Positions 30,463-39,419 of a stretch of DNA of 64,000 nt are shown here, one piece after another. This DNA is from JAIEPT01 sp038217425. GTDB lineage: Bacteria; Planctomycetota; Planctomycetia; Gemmatales; Gemmataceae. Position 1 is the stretch's first letter. The number at the start of each line of letters is the position of its first letter. Location of the stretch: positions 1-64,000 of the forward strand of contig JBBQPM010000003.1 of assembly GCA_038217425.1 (NCBI GenBank), in the 5' to 3' direction. The notes under the pieces are model-generated. The model searched no databases. It was not told the origin of the DNA and saw nothing but the letters and a program-made list of their open reading frames with translations. Made by a program: the position numbers and the translations under genes.

Positions 30463-31460
30463 TCGATCTCACCACCACGTATCTCGGACTCGACTTGAGA
30501 AACCCGCTCGTCTGCTCCTCCTCGCCGATGTGCGCGAACCTCGACGATCTCGCTCTCATGCAAGAGAAAGGAGCGGCTGCGGTCGTCTTGCCCTCGCTCT
30601 TCGAAGAGCAACTCGAACTCGACAGCGCCGATCTCAATCGCTTCCTCGATTACGGGTCCGAATCGTTTCCCGAAGCGAACTCCTATCTGCCCAACATGGT
30701 CGACTACAACCTCGGCGTCGACGGGTATCTCGAACATCTCCGCGACTGCAAGAGACAGCTCAAGATCCCCGTCATCGCCAGTCTTAACGGCAAGACGCCC
30801 GGCGGTTGGGTCCGCTTTGCCCGCGAGATCGAACAAGCCGGGGCCGACGCCTTGGAACTCAACATTTACTTTCTGCCGACGGAACCGTATCGAAACGCGT
30901 CATCGATCGAAAACGAGTACATCGATCTCGTTCGCGCCGTCCGCGCGGAAACGTCCCTTCCCCTGGCGGTGAAGCTGTCGCCGTACTTCACCGCTCCCGT
31001 CGCGTTCGCGATTCGACTGGCCGCAGCGGGCGCCGACGGGCTCGTCTTGTTTAATCGCTTCTACCAGCCCGACTTCTCCCTGGAAAAGCTCGAAGTTGTG
31101 CCGAGTTTGCACTTAAGTACCGCTCAGGAGTTGCTCCTGCGACTCCACTGGACGGCAATCTTGTTCGGCCATGTCAAGGCCGACATTGCCGTAACAGGCG
31201 GCGTTCATTCCGGACTCGACGTGTTGAAGGTGATGATGGCGGGCGGACGCGTCGCGATGACGACCTCCGCCCTTCTCAAGTACGGCATTGAGCATCTCGC
31301 GAGCATTCTCCAAGAGATAACAAACTGGCTCGCCGAGCACGAATACGAATCGATCCGCCAAATGCAAGGGAGTATGAGTCTGAAGCGAGTTGCCCATCCA
31401 GACCGCTTCGAACGCGCGAACTACCTCAAAGTCCTGCGCTCTTTCGCCCTCCGAGCTTGA
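30459..31460 (+). CDS. Dihydroorotate-dehydrogenase-like flavoprotein
   Basis: This encodes 333 residues of the TIM-barrel DHODH class. GLDLRNPLVCSSSPM is the FMN-binding opening, LELNIYFLP and LAVKLSPYF line the barrel, and VAVTGGVHSGLDVLK binds phosphate near the end. Genes of this kind are often found directly after nifJ and annotated as DHODH-like; whether they act in pyrimidine synthesis is doubtful. The ATGA overlap with nifJ implies coupled translation and a shared sigma-54 promoter. Its role may be to use low-potential electrons from the PFOR, but this is inference. Confidence 0.85.
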
Positions 31461-31503
31461 CCCGGAAGCGACGTTGTATCGGACGCCTGAGCGTTGTCGC
31501 GGA

Positions 31504-31536
31504 GCCGGGCGCCATCTATACCCCGGCGTCTTTTCT
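31504..31536 (+). terminator. Probable intrinsic terminator after the nifJ operon
   Basis: GCCGGG (31504-31509) pairs with CCCGGC (31522-31527) around a 12-base loop, followed by GTCTTTTCTC. It is about 44 bases after the stop codon of the DHODH-like gene, in the gap before the convergent DUF1080 gene. Confidence 0.5.
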
Positions 31537-31594
31537 CAGCGAATCTCGGTGTGTACCTGACGCAACGGGGCAACTTCCTATCCGGGTTTCGATT

Positions 31595-32146
31595 TTAGGG
31601 CTTCAACGCCTTGATGCGCAGGTTCTTGAAATCAATATGCTGTCCCTCCGCCTGAAGGCCGAGCGGGCCGTCTGTCGCTTTGAAGTCATCGATGCTCCAC
31701 GCCAGCTTGCCATTGACTTTGAGAGTTACCTTTGGACCGATGCAGGCGACCTCCCATTCGTTCCATTCGCCCGGTTCTTTGTGCAGTTCGAGGACCGACT
31801 TCGTACCTTTGTTGCCGATCAATTGTCCGACCGCTTTCTGGGAGAGATTGATCTGGTTGTTTCCGCGCAGGAAGAGACCGCTGTTGTAGCCTTTTTTCTC
31901 GGGGCGCCATTCGAGGCGTACGATAAAGTCGTCGTATTTCTTTTCGGTGTAGATGCTGCTGGAACCGCCCAACAGCACCATCATGCCGTCTTTGATCTTC
32001 CAGCTCTTGGCGGTGTTCGCATTCGTCTTCCAGCCGGCAAACGACTTGCCGTCGAAGAGCGGCACGAATCCGTCGTCCTTCTCGGCGGCGGTTTGCGCCG
32101 TGGCCATCGTCGTCGTCAAGAAAAGCAGCAAGCTCGCGTAGTGCAT
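31595..32146 (-). CDS. Secreted DUF1080 (3-keto-disaccharide hydrolase-like) protein
   Basis: This encodes 183 residues: a signal peptide (MHYASLLLFLTTTMATA), then a concanavalin-like beta-sandwich. FVPLFDGKSFAGWKTN is the characteristic opening, DDFIVRLEWRPEKKGYNSG is the central strand block and the end is IDFKNLRIKALKP. Some members hydrolyse 3-keto-glycosides, but most planctomycete copies have no assigned substrate. ATG 32146 has GAGGAG seven bases upstream. It lies downstream of the DUF1501 gene on the same strand. Confidence 0.85.
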   Translation of the reverse strand: MHYASLLLFLTTTMATAQTAAEKDDGFVPLFDGKSFAGWKTNANTAKSWKIKDGMMVLLGGSSSIYTEKKYDDFIVRLEWRPEKKGYNSGLFLRGNNQINLSQKAVGQLIGNKGTKSVLELHKEPGEWNEWEVACIGPKVTLKVNGKLAWSIDDFKATDGPLGLQAEGQHIDFKNLRIKALKP

Positions 32147-32226
32147 CGACAATCTCCTCTGGTAAGCCAAGAAAACGCTAAATCGGTTTCAAGATTTCGA
32201 GTATCAAGGTGATCGAGCCGTAGCGG

Positions 32227-33519
32227 TCAGAATAGTTCACTGACAACCTTCGCATCGCGGTCCACGAGTTGCAGGGGGCGTTCGCGGACGGTGACTTCCT
32301 TGGTGTGATCGATGCCGAGGATCTGGCAGATCGTGGCGAAGAAATCGCCGACGCCGACTCGGCCCGCTTCGACGTTGGCGCCTTGAGCGTCGGTGCGGCC
32401 GATGACCTGGCCCGCACGGATGCCGCCGCCGAACAGAACGGTGCTCCACGCCCGCCCATAGTGGTCGCGGCCGGCGCGATTGTTGACGCGCGGGGTCCGG
32501 CCGAACTCGCCCATCCAGATGACCAGCGTCGTGTCGAGCATGCCGCGCATGTCGAGATCATTGATCAACGCGGACAATCCCCTATCGAGTTGCGGCAGGA
32601 TCACGTTCCAGTTCTTCTGCACGCGGGTGTCGAAATGCGTGTCCCAATCGGGGAGGTAAACTTCGACGAAGGGCACGCCGACATCGACGAGCCGCCGCGC
32701 CAGCAAGCAGCCCTGACCGAAGTAGCTGTCGCCATAAGCGGAGCTCGAAAAGGTGGGTTCGTCGTTCAGGTCGAATGCCGACACGGCGCGGGAGCGCATG
32801 AGTTGCAGCGCGCGCTCGACGGTCGTGCGTTGCGCTTGAGCGGCGTTCGATGGGCTGGCCTGAGCGAAGGAACGCTGCATCTCTTGCAGGATCGTGAGGC
32901 GATCTTGAAAATCGCCGTGGGCTGCGTGGCCCCGGAGGTTCTCGACGCCGCGGCGCAGATCATTGACGACGAGCGGCGCATGCGCGGGACCGAGATAGCC
33001 TGGCGTGGTGATGAGCGGAAAGCGGACCGAGTCGTAGGTCGGAACGCCGGTGACGACGAAGTTGGGCATGACCGATTGACGGTCGCCGATTTCGTTGGCG
33101 ACGAGGGAGCCCATGGTCGGGTAATCCACGCCGCCCCCCTGGCGAAAACCGGTGTGCATGTGGACGCGCGCCGTCAAGTGGTTGCTGTCGGGCGTGGACA
33201 TGCCGCGTAGGACCGCCGCGTGATGCATGATCTGGGCGACGCGCGGCAGACGATCGCTGACCTGGATGCCGGCGACAGACGTTGCGATCGGCCGAAACGC
33301 GCCGCGAATCTCCGCGGGCGCATCGGGTTTGAGATCGAAGGTCTCGTGCTGGCTCGGCCCGCCGTCCATCCACAGGAGAATGCACGATTTGCGCGGCCGT
33401 TGTCCTTGCGCCTGCTGAGCGAGAGCAGGCATCCAGCCGGACATGGAGGGCCCCAGGACCCCGGCAGCGGCGAGCTTGAGCCAATCGCGCCGAGTGAAGC
33501 CCGTGTTCGTGTCGAACAT
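32227..33519 (-). CDS. DUF1501 family protein with Tat signal
   Basis: This encodes 430 residues. The N-terminus (FTRRDWLKLAAAGVLGPSM) is a twin-arginine signal, so the folded protein is exported. The rest is the DUF1501 sulfatase/phosphatase-like fold: KSCILLWMDGGPSQHETFDLKP near the start and LVIWMGEFGRTPRVNNRAGRDH near residue 330 hold the conserved metal-site-like residues. AAAGGAA precedes ATG 33519. It follows the DUF1549/DUF1553 gene by 19 bases, the standard planctomycete pairing. The biochemical role of such pairs is not established; polysaccharide use is often suggested. Confidence 0.9.
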   Translation of the reverse strand: MFDTNTGFTRRDWLKLAAAGVLGPSMSGWMPALAQQAQGQRPRKSCILLWMDGGPSQHETFDLKPDAPAEIRGAFRPIATSVAGIQVSDRLPRVAQIMHHAAVLRGMSTPDSNHLTARVHMHTGFRQGGGVDYPTMGSLVANEIGDRQSVMPNFVVTGVPTYDSVRFPLITTPGYLGPAHAPLVVNDLRRGVENLRGHAAHGDFQDRLTILQEMQRSFAQASPSNAAQAQRTTVERALQLMRSRAVSAFDLNDEPTFSSSAYGDSYFGQGCLLARRLVDVGVPFVEVYLPDWDTHFDTRVQKNWNVILPQLDRGLSALINDLDMRGMLDTTLVIWMGEFGRTPRVNNRAGRDHYGRAWSTVLFGGGIRAGQVIGRTDAQGANVEAGRVGVGDFFATICQILGIDHTKEVTVRERPLQLVDRDAKVVSELF

Positions 33520-33538
33520 CGTCTTTCCTTTCACCAAC

Positions 33539-35149
33539 TCAATGATTCAGCACGAACTCATTCGTGTTGAACAAGATCCACAAGACGCCGGTATAGCCAG
33601 CCGCCAAATCGTCGCGTCGATCGATGTACCCGGTCATCAGCTTCATCTCGTTTGCCGTCGGATAACGGGTGAGCGTTGCGAGGAAAAGCATCTCGATGGC
33701 TTTCTCCTTGGAGGCCTTGGCATTGACGAGCTTCTCGACAACGGGCGGCGTGGCGTTGAACTGCTTGGCGTTCATCAGCGCGAGCACCTGCGGGATGCCG
33801 TGGGTGTATTCGGTGGTGACGCCGGAATCAACGTCGCGCGTGTCGAAGAACTTGAGGAACTCCTCGCGTGCTGACGGCCTGGCTCCCTTGGCCGCGCCTC
33901 CCGAGTAGATCTCATAGGGCAGCGGCGCGCCGAGTCCGCCCGGTAACTTCGGATTGCCCATCGCGGTGACGAGCGAGTCAAAGAGGACGTCCGCGGTCAT
34001 CACCTTGACCGCCATACGCCCCAAAAGGGCGTCATCGTCCTGGTTCTGCGCGATCGGCTTGCTGCTGCGCTGATACGCCTCGCTAGTGCAAATGCAGCGA
34101 ATCAGATGCTTGTGGTCGTGACCCGAGGCGACGAACTCGCGCGCCAGAAGTTGGAGCAACTCCGGATGCGAGGGTTCCGAATCGGCGTGGAAATCGTCGA
34201 TCGGACGAACGAAGCCGATACCGAAAAAATGGGCCCACAGGCGATGGACGGCGGCACGCGCGAAATAAGGATTCTCCTTGGCAGTGACCCACTCGGCCAG
34301 CGCGGGGCGCAACGGGCCTTCATCGGACAGCTTCGGCTCCGGCCCTTTGAGGAACGTCGCCTTCACGAGTTTGCCGCCGCCGGTCCGCACGCCGGAGTTG
34401 GGAATGGTGATGGTCGCTCCCGAACCGGGCGACTTCGGCTTTTTCCCGGGCAGCGGGTTTTCGGTCAGGACATTGCCGCCTTTCTCGTTCACCTGCTTGA
34501 CGCGCGTGAAGAACGCGGCCATGCCCCAGTAGTCGGTTTGCTTCCAATCGTTGAAGGGATGGTTGTGGCATTCGGCGCATTCGACGCGCACGCCGAGGAA
34601 GAAGCGGGTTGTCGTGCCGGCGAGCTGACCGGGCTCCTTGTTGGCACGCACGAAGTATCCTGCGGGCTTGGTCCCTTCGGCCGTGAGCATCTCGTGCACG
34701 ATCTTGTCCCAGCCGCTGCCCTGGTTGAACTCGTCGCCGAGCCATTTGCGAAAGCCCGCGGTCATCGAACGCGGCGGCGAACCGGTCGCGTGAATGAGGT
34801 CGATCCAGTTGCCCGCGAAGGTTTCACCGTAACGAGTGTCGGCCAGCAGCTCATCGATCAGTTTGCCGCGGCGCTGGGGATCGGTGCTCGCCAAATAGCC
34901 GGCCGCGCGCTCCGACGTTGGGATTCGCCCGGTGATGTCGAGGCTGACGCGGCGCAAGAACTCCGCGTCGTCGGCGCGCGGCGACGGCTGGATGCTTTTC
35001 CCGTCCAGTTTCACCTGGATTTCTCGGTCGATGGCTTTCGCAACGCCTGCGACGTCTCGACCTGCTCCTTGCGCGAACGCCGTCCGTTCCGAGGCGAGCG
35101 CCATCGCCAGCAGGGTCAGCGCACACGGGATCGTTCGATGAATTCGCAC
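33539..35149 (-). CDS. DUF1549/DUF1553 domain protein
   Basis: This encodes about 536 residues: a signal peptide (RIHRTIPCALTLLAMALA), a DUF1549 domain (FLRRVSLDITGRIPTSERA) and a C-terminal DUF1553 domain (NPYFARAAVHRLWAHFFGIG). ECAECHNHPFNDWKQTDYWG holds a CxxCH, a possible heme c site conserved in this family. It lacks the N-terminal planctomycete cytochrome C domain that the paralogue at 39420-41786 has. I prefer GTG 35149 because GGGAG lies eight bases before it; ATG 35167 is six codons upstream. It is paired with the DUF1501 gene. Confidence 0.85.
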   Translation of the reverse strand: MRIHRTIPCALTLLAMALASERTAFAQGAGRDVAGVAKAIDREIQVKLDGKSIQPSPRADDAEFLRRVSLDITGRIPTSERAAGYLASTDPQRRGKLIDELLADTRYGETFAGNWIDLIHATGSPPRSMTAGFRKWLGDEFNQGSGWDKIVHEMLTAEGTKPAGYFVRANKEPGQLAGTTTRFFLGVRVECAECHNHPFNDWKQTDYWGMAAFFTRVKQVNEKGGNVLTENPLPGKKPKSPGSGATITIPNSGVRTGGGKLVKATFLKGPEPKLSDEGPLRPALAEWVTAKENPYFARAAVHRLWAHFFGIGFVRPIDDFHADSEPSHPELLQLLAREFVASGHDHKHLIRCICTSEAYQRSSKPIAQNQDDDALLGRMAVKVMTADVLFDSLVTAMGNPKLPGGLGAPLPYEIYSGGAAKGARPSAREEFLKFFDTRDVDSGVTTEYTHGIPQVLALMNAKQFNATPPVVEKLVNAKASKEKAIEMLFLATLTRYPTANEMKLMTGYIDRRDDLAAGYTGVLWILFNTNEFVLNH

Positions 35150-35267
35150 GGAGCATGCTCCCTTCATTGCAACGTAGCCGCACACGGATTCTCGCTGAAC
35201 ATTCAACCACGCGTCGACGAAAAAGTTCCGTTTCGTCGCCGTGTCCGCGGAGACGGTTGGACAATTT

Positions 35268-37757
35268 TCATTTCTCGCGGAAAGCGTACAGGCAGCCGTC
35301 GTCGCAGCCGACGAGCAGCACGCCGTCGGCGGCCACCGGTGAAGCGTGACAGGTTCCGCCCAGTTGATGCGTCCAGCGCCGTGTGCCATCCAGGTCGGTC
35401 ACGATGAGCTTGCCGGCGACGGTTGCGAAGCACAATTTGTCGCCCAGTGACAGCGGCGTCCCCATGCCGCCCAGATCGGGACTGCCCTTGAGCGAGGTGC
35501 GCTTGAGCAAGCGAACTTCCTCCAGCCTGGGGATCTTCTGGTTGGGAGCACTGCCAGGCTCATCCAGATCGGTGACGGTTCCTCCGGAGGTGCCATACTG
35601 ACTCTGAATGCCCGACTGAATCATGAGATTGTTCACGAACGCCGGGCCGCCCCAACCCCACGACGCCATGCCGATGCGGAGACGTTGGCCGGTGTTGGGG
35701 TCCACTTCGACCATCCAGTTGGGATTGCGGACATACAATTTGTCGCGATGATAGGCGAGCGCCTCGATCGTGACGGGTATAAAGGTCTTCCAGCGCATCT
35801 TGCCAGTCTTGAGATCGAGGGCCCAGACCCAGTCGGTCCACTGGCCGACGAAGACCTGATCGCCGTGAACGACCGGCGGGGCCTGCAGGATGTAATCGTT
35901 GACCTTGAAGCTCCAGAGCTTTTTGCCGGTGAAGCGATCCAGGGCATAAACGTGATGATCGTTGGCCCCGAACAGGACCATGCCGCCGAACACGACCGGA
36001 GACGCCTGCACTGGACCGCCGGCCGTGAAGGTCCACCGCTTCTTGCCGGTGTCCGCTTCGAGGGCGTAAAATTTGCCGCTGTCGGAGCCGCAGTAGACCA
36101 AACCTCCAGCCACGGCGGGCGAGCAGTGCACTTTGGCGCCGGTCGCGAACTCCCATAGCTTGCTGCCCGTTTGGAGATCGGCGGCGATTATCTTGCCGGA
36201 GTCGGACCCCACGAACGCCCGGCCGTCGCGAATCGCCGCGGAACCGATCATGCGGTCGCTGGTGTGGAGTTTCCACGCCAGTTCCAGCGGCAATTTCAAG
36301 GAGACTCCGGTCAGGCCGGCGCGCTCGGGACTGCCGCCCTGCATGGGCCAGTCCTTGCCGAGCCGCGGTCGATCGATGTACTTGGGGGCCAGCAGTGTTT
36401 CGACCTCGGCAACCGTGGCAGGCGGCGTCTGGTCTTTGGCGTCCGGAACGGTCGGCTCGCCGGCTTGGGCGGGCGCGAAGCAGTACACTCGGCCATCGCG
36501 ACTGCTGAAATAGAGCTTGCCATAGGCCAGGGCCGGATCGCCGCAGATGCAGTTGGCGGTGCCGAACTGCCAGACCGATTTGCCCGTTTTCAAATCGATG
36601 GCGTGCATGGCGCCGCTCAGACCGCGTTCGCGCGGCGGCGTGACATGCTGAAACGACGCCAGCGATTCGAGGTCTCCCGGGGAGACGACGCCGGTTCCGA
36701 AGTACGCATATTGACCTGAGATCGCCGGCGCACAGCAGCCCGAAGTCACGCCCGGCTTCTGAAACTTCCAGCGTTCCTTGCCGGTCTCGCGATCAAGGCC
36801 CACGCATTCGGCGCCGTAGGGTCGGATCACTACCAGATCGTCGGTGAGGCTCGCGGGATTGTAGTGAAACTTGGCAGGACCGATCCAGAACGTCTTGCCG
36901 GTCCTGGCGTCGAGTAAGTACGATTTGGTATTGTCCTTGGCGAACATCGTGCAGACGACGACCTTGCCGTCGCTAATCAGGGATCGGTTGGTGAAGATGT
37001 TCTTGCGGCGCCACAGTTCTTTGCCGGTGCCAGCATCAAGGGCGATGGTAGGCCCTTCGGTGGGACGAAACGCCAGCGACTCAATGGTGCTTACGAACAC
37101 CGTTCCTCCCGCGAACGTCGGGCAGACCACAACGGAGCCATCTTCCTTGCCCAGCGGCGCACGCCACAGTCGCTCGCCCGTTTTTTCATCCAGCGCCATC
37201 ACCGCCGGATCGCCCCCGCCTTCGCTGCAGAAGATTTTCCCATCGGCGATCGGAAGTCCGACGCGCCTGACGAAACCATCGTCGGCCTTGAGCGGCTGTT
37301 CCCAAAGCATCTTGCCCGTGGCCGCATCGAGAGCCAGCACCGAGTGTTTTTTCGACTGCCGTTGCCACAGGATCAGCCGTCCGTCGCTGTACGCGGCGAC
37401 GGTCCGATAGCCGACATAGCTGTCCCGGTATTCCCACTCGAAGCGGCCCGTGTGGGCATTCAGCGCGAGGATCGACTTGGTGTTCGCGACATTGACGAAA
37501 ACCTTGCCGGCCGCAACCGTGACTCCGGCGCCGGCATCGGAGGACGCGTCGCCATCGAGCCGGTAGGACCAGGCGAGTTTGAGCGGCGGTTTGACGGAAG
37601 TATCGGGCGAAACTCCCGTGAAGCCGGCGTTGCCGCGGTACTGGGGCCATTCGTGGAGGTTGGCCGGCTTTGTCTCCTGCCGCTCTTCCGCGAAAACGCC
37701 CCCTGTCGGAAGGCCCAATCCGCCGAATATCAGACAGGCCAGTACGAATCGCTGCAT
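35268..37757 (-). CDS. Secreted PQQ-type beta-propeller protein
   Basis: This encodes 829 residues: a signal peptide (MQRFVLACLIFGGLGLPTGG) and many PQQ/YWTD-like blades of the pattern 'ALDAKTGKELWRF', for example ALDAATGKMLWEQPLKAD and LEADTGKKRWTFTAGG. Two propellers seem likely, the second opening near residue 480 with WPMQGGSPERAGLTG, which repeats the WPQYRGNAGFTGV opening near residue 42. No PQQ-dehydrogenase catalytic residues were recognised, so a binding or scaffold role like BamB is as likely as an enzyme. ATG 37757 follows GGAGAAGG. Confidence 0.85.
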   Translation of the reverse strand: MQRFVLACLIFGGLGLPTGGVFAEERQETKPANLHEWPQYRGNAGFTGVSPDTSVKPPLKLAWSYRLDGDASSDAGAGVTVAAGKVFVNVANTKSILALNAHTGRFEWEYRDSYVGYRTVAAYSDGRLILWQRQSKKHSVLALDAATGKMLWEQPLKADDGFVRRVGLPIADGKIFCSEGGGDPAVMALDEKTGERLWRAPLGKEDGSVVVCPTFAGGTVFVSTIESLAFRPTEGPTIALDAGTGKELWRRKNIFTNRSLISDGKVVVCTMFAKDNTKSYLLDARTGKTFWIGPAKFHYNPASLTDDLVVIRPYGAECVGLDRETGKERWKFQKPGVTSGCCAPAISGQYAYFGTGVVSPGDLESLASFQHVTPPRERGLSGAMHAIDLKTGKSVWQFGTANCICGDPALAYGKLYFSSRDGRVYCFAPAQAGEPTVPDAKDQTPPATVAEVETLLAPKYIDRPRLGKDWPMQGGSPERAGLTGVSLKLPLELAWKLHTSDRMIGSAAIRDGRAFVGSDSGKIIAADLQTGSKLWEFATGAKVHCSPAVAGGLVYCGSDSGKFYALEADTGKKRWTFTAGGPVQASPVVFGGMVLFGANDHHVYALDRFTGKKLWSFKVNDYILQAPPVVHGDQVFVGQWTDWVWALDLKTGKMRWKTFIPVTIEALAYHRDKLYVRNPNWMVEVDPNTGQRLRIGMASWGWGGPAFVNNLMIQSGIQSQYGTSGGTVTDLDEPGSAPNQKIPRLEEVRLLKRTSLKGSPDLGGMGTPLSLGDKLCFATVAGKLIVTDLDGTRRWTHQLGGTCHASPVAADGVLLVGCDDGCLYAFREK

Positions 37758-37864
37758 GACCTTCTCCAGTCCGAACGGATGACGAATACCACGAGCCATT
37801 TGCAAAGCCTGGACAAGCCTCAGCAACGTTATACTTCGAGCGGCCGGAACGAGCGTTGATCTTC

Positions 37865-37921
37865 CGAGCCGGAAGCGTAAGCGACGAATTGTACAAGTCT
37901 GTCGCATACGCTTCCGGCTCG
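37865..37921. repeat. Inverted repeat of planctomycete REP-like type
   Basis: Arms at 37865-37884 (CGAGCCGGAAGCGTAAGCGA) and 37902-37921 pair over 20 bases with one mismatch around a 17-base loop. It lies in the 300-base gap between the PQQ-propeller start and the end of the DUF1501 gene at 38059. I believe GAGCCGGAAGCGTAAGCGAC recurs in planctomycete genomes; this is memory, not a search. Apart from this the gap shows nothing recognisable. Confidence 0.65.
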
Positions 37922-38058
37922 TAGAAAAATCCCCAATATCGCAATTTGGACTGCGTGGAGTGTATCTCCCTCAATCGTGACGCCGCGGAAGGTGCGAAAA
38001 GCCGCTCGCCTTGACGGGACGCGATACTTTTCATCGGCCCAGGAACGGGTGTCCCTTT

Positions 38059-39405
38059 TTAAGCAATGATGCTCCTGACAACCTGGGCGCCTTCCGTGCC
38101 CGTCAGGCGAAAGGTACGGCCGCCGTATTCATACGTCAGCTGATCGTGCTCGAGTCCGAGTAGATGGAGGAGAGTCGCATGGAGGTCGCGGAAGTGGACC
38201 TTGCCTTCGACGGCCCGGTTCCCGGTTTCATCGGTCTTGCCGTGGACGTAGCCGGACTTGACGCCGCCGCCAGCGAGCCAAAAGGTAAAGCCGCGTGCGT
38301 TGTGGCCGGAGGCATTCTCGTTGGTGGCGGGGTTGAGCGGCGGTCGCCCAAACTCGCCGCCCCATACGACCAACGTGTCTTCCAGCAAACCGCGTTCGTG
38401 GAGATCTCCCAGCAGGGCCGCGATGGGGCGATCCACCACCTGGCAGTTCGCTGTCAGATCGGCCCGGTGATTCTGATGCTGGTCCCAACTGCCGTGGTAG
38501 AGTTGAACGAAACGTACTCCCGCCTCGACGAAACGGCGGGCGAGCAAGCACTGTCGGCCAAAATCGTCCGCCGAGCAGGTGCCGGACGAACGCGTCGGTC
38601 CCACGCCGTAACGAGCGAGAGTGGCGGCGGATTCATTCGTGGTGTCGAGCAACCCAGGAGCTGTGGACTGCATCCGAAAGCCAAGCTCGAGCGATTCAAT
38701 GACGGCTTCGAGATTGGCGTCACCTCGACGAACTGCCTGGTGTTCGCGGTTCATGCTCTGGATCAGGTCGAGTTGACGGCGCGCCGCTTGCGGGTCCAGG
38801 TGAGCATTGGCAATATTCGGAATCGTCGCGGTCGACATGTTCTCGCCGTTCACGCCGATCGGAGTCCCCTGGTAAACGGGGGGCAGGAACGAACTCGAAT
38901 AGATCGACGGCTTCGTCGGATGGATGCTGATGAAGCCAGGGAGGCTCTGGTTTTCCGTTCCCAGGCCATAGACCACCCAGGATCCAAGGCTTGGCCTGGG
39001 CCGAAGGCGTTCGCCGGTGTGCAATTGTAGGAAGGACTGCGAATGATTCGTCGAGTCCGCGTACATGCCGTTGAGCATGCAAAGTTTGTCGGCGTGTTTG
39101 CTGAGCTCGGGGAAGAGTTCCGAGATCCACATGCCGCATTGGCCGGATCGGTTGAATTTGAAGAGGGAACCCGGATGCGGCCGGTTGCCGGTCTGCGGCT
39201 TGTAATCGAAGGTATCCGCCTGAGAAGGTCCGCCCCCCATGCAGAGGAAGATGACGCGTTTCGCCCTGGCGGGCAGCGCGGGAGTTCTCGGCGCCAACGA
39301 CGGTGCGGAAGCAACCGCGGGCTTTGCGGTCAGCCCCGCCATGGCAAGGTAGCCGAAGCCGCACGACGCGGATTGCAAAAGGTCTCGACGAGAAATTGCC
39401 AACAT
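38059..39405 (-). CDS. DUF1501 family protein with Tat signal (second copy)
   Basis: This encodes 448 residues. ISRRDLLQSASCGFGYLAMA is a twin-arginine export signal and the mature part is the DUF1501 alkaline-phosphatase-like fold, with RVIFLCMGGGPSQADTFDYK and LVVWGGEFGRPPLNP marking the two conserved metal-site regions. ATG 39405 follows GGAG by six bases. It starts 15 bases after the stop of the DUF1549/DUF1553 partner. It is clearly diverged from the copy at 32227-33519, so the two pairs are not a recent duplication. Confidence 0.9.
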   Translation of the reverse strand: MLAISRRDLLQSASCGFGYLAMAGLTAKPAVASAPSLAPRTPALPARAKRVIFLCMGGGPSQADTFDYKPQTGNRPHPGSLFKFNRSGQCGMWISELFPELSKHADKLCMLNGMYADSTNHSQSFLQLHTGERLRPRPSLGSWVVYGLGTENQSLPGFISIHPTKPSIYSSSFLPPVYQGTPIGVNGENMSTATIPNIANAHLDPQAARRQLDLIQSMNREHQAVRRGDANLEAVIESLELGFRMQSTAPGLLDTTNESAATLARYGVGPTRSSGTCSADDFGRQCLLARRFVEAGVRFVQLYHGSWDQHQNHRADLTANCQVVDRPIAALLGDLHERGLLEDTLVVWGGEFGRPPLNPATNENASGHNARGFTFWLAGGGVKSGYVHGKTDETGNRAVEGKVHFRDLHATLLHLLGLEHDQLTYEYGGRTFRLTGTEGAQVVRSIIA

Positions 39406-39419
39406 CAAGAACTCCGTTT

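Noticed and set aside
34106..35407. 433-aa plus-strand frame opposite the DUF1549/DUF1553 gene
   Set aside because: Antisense shadow without recognisable domains.
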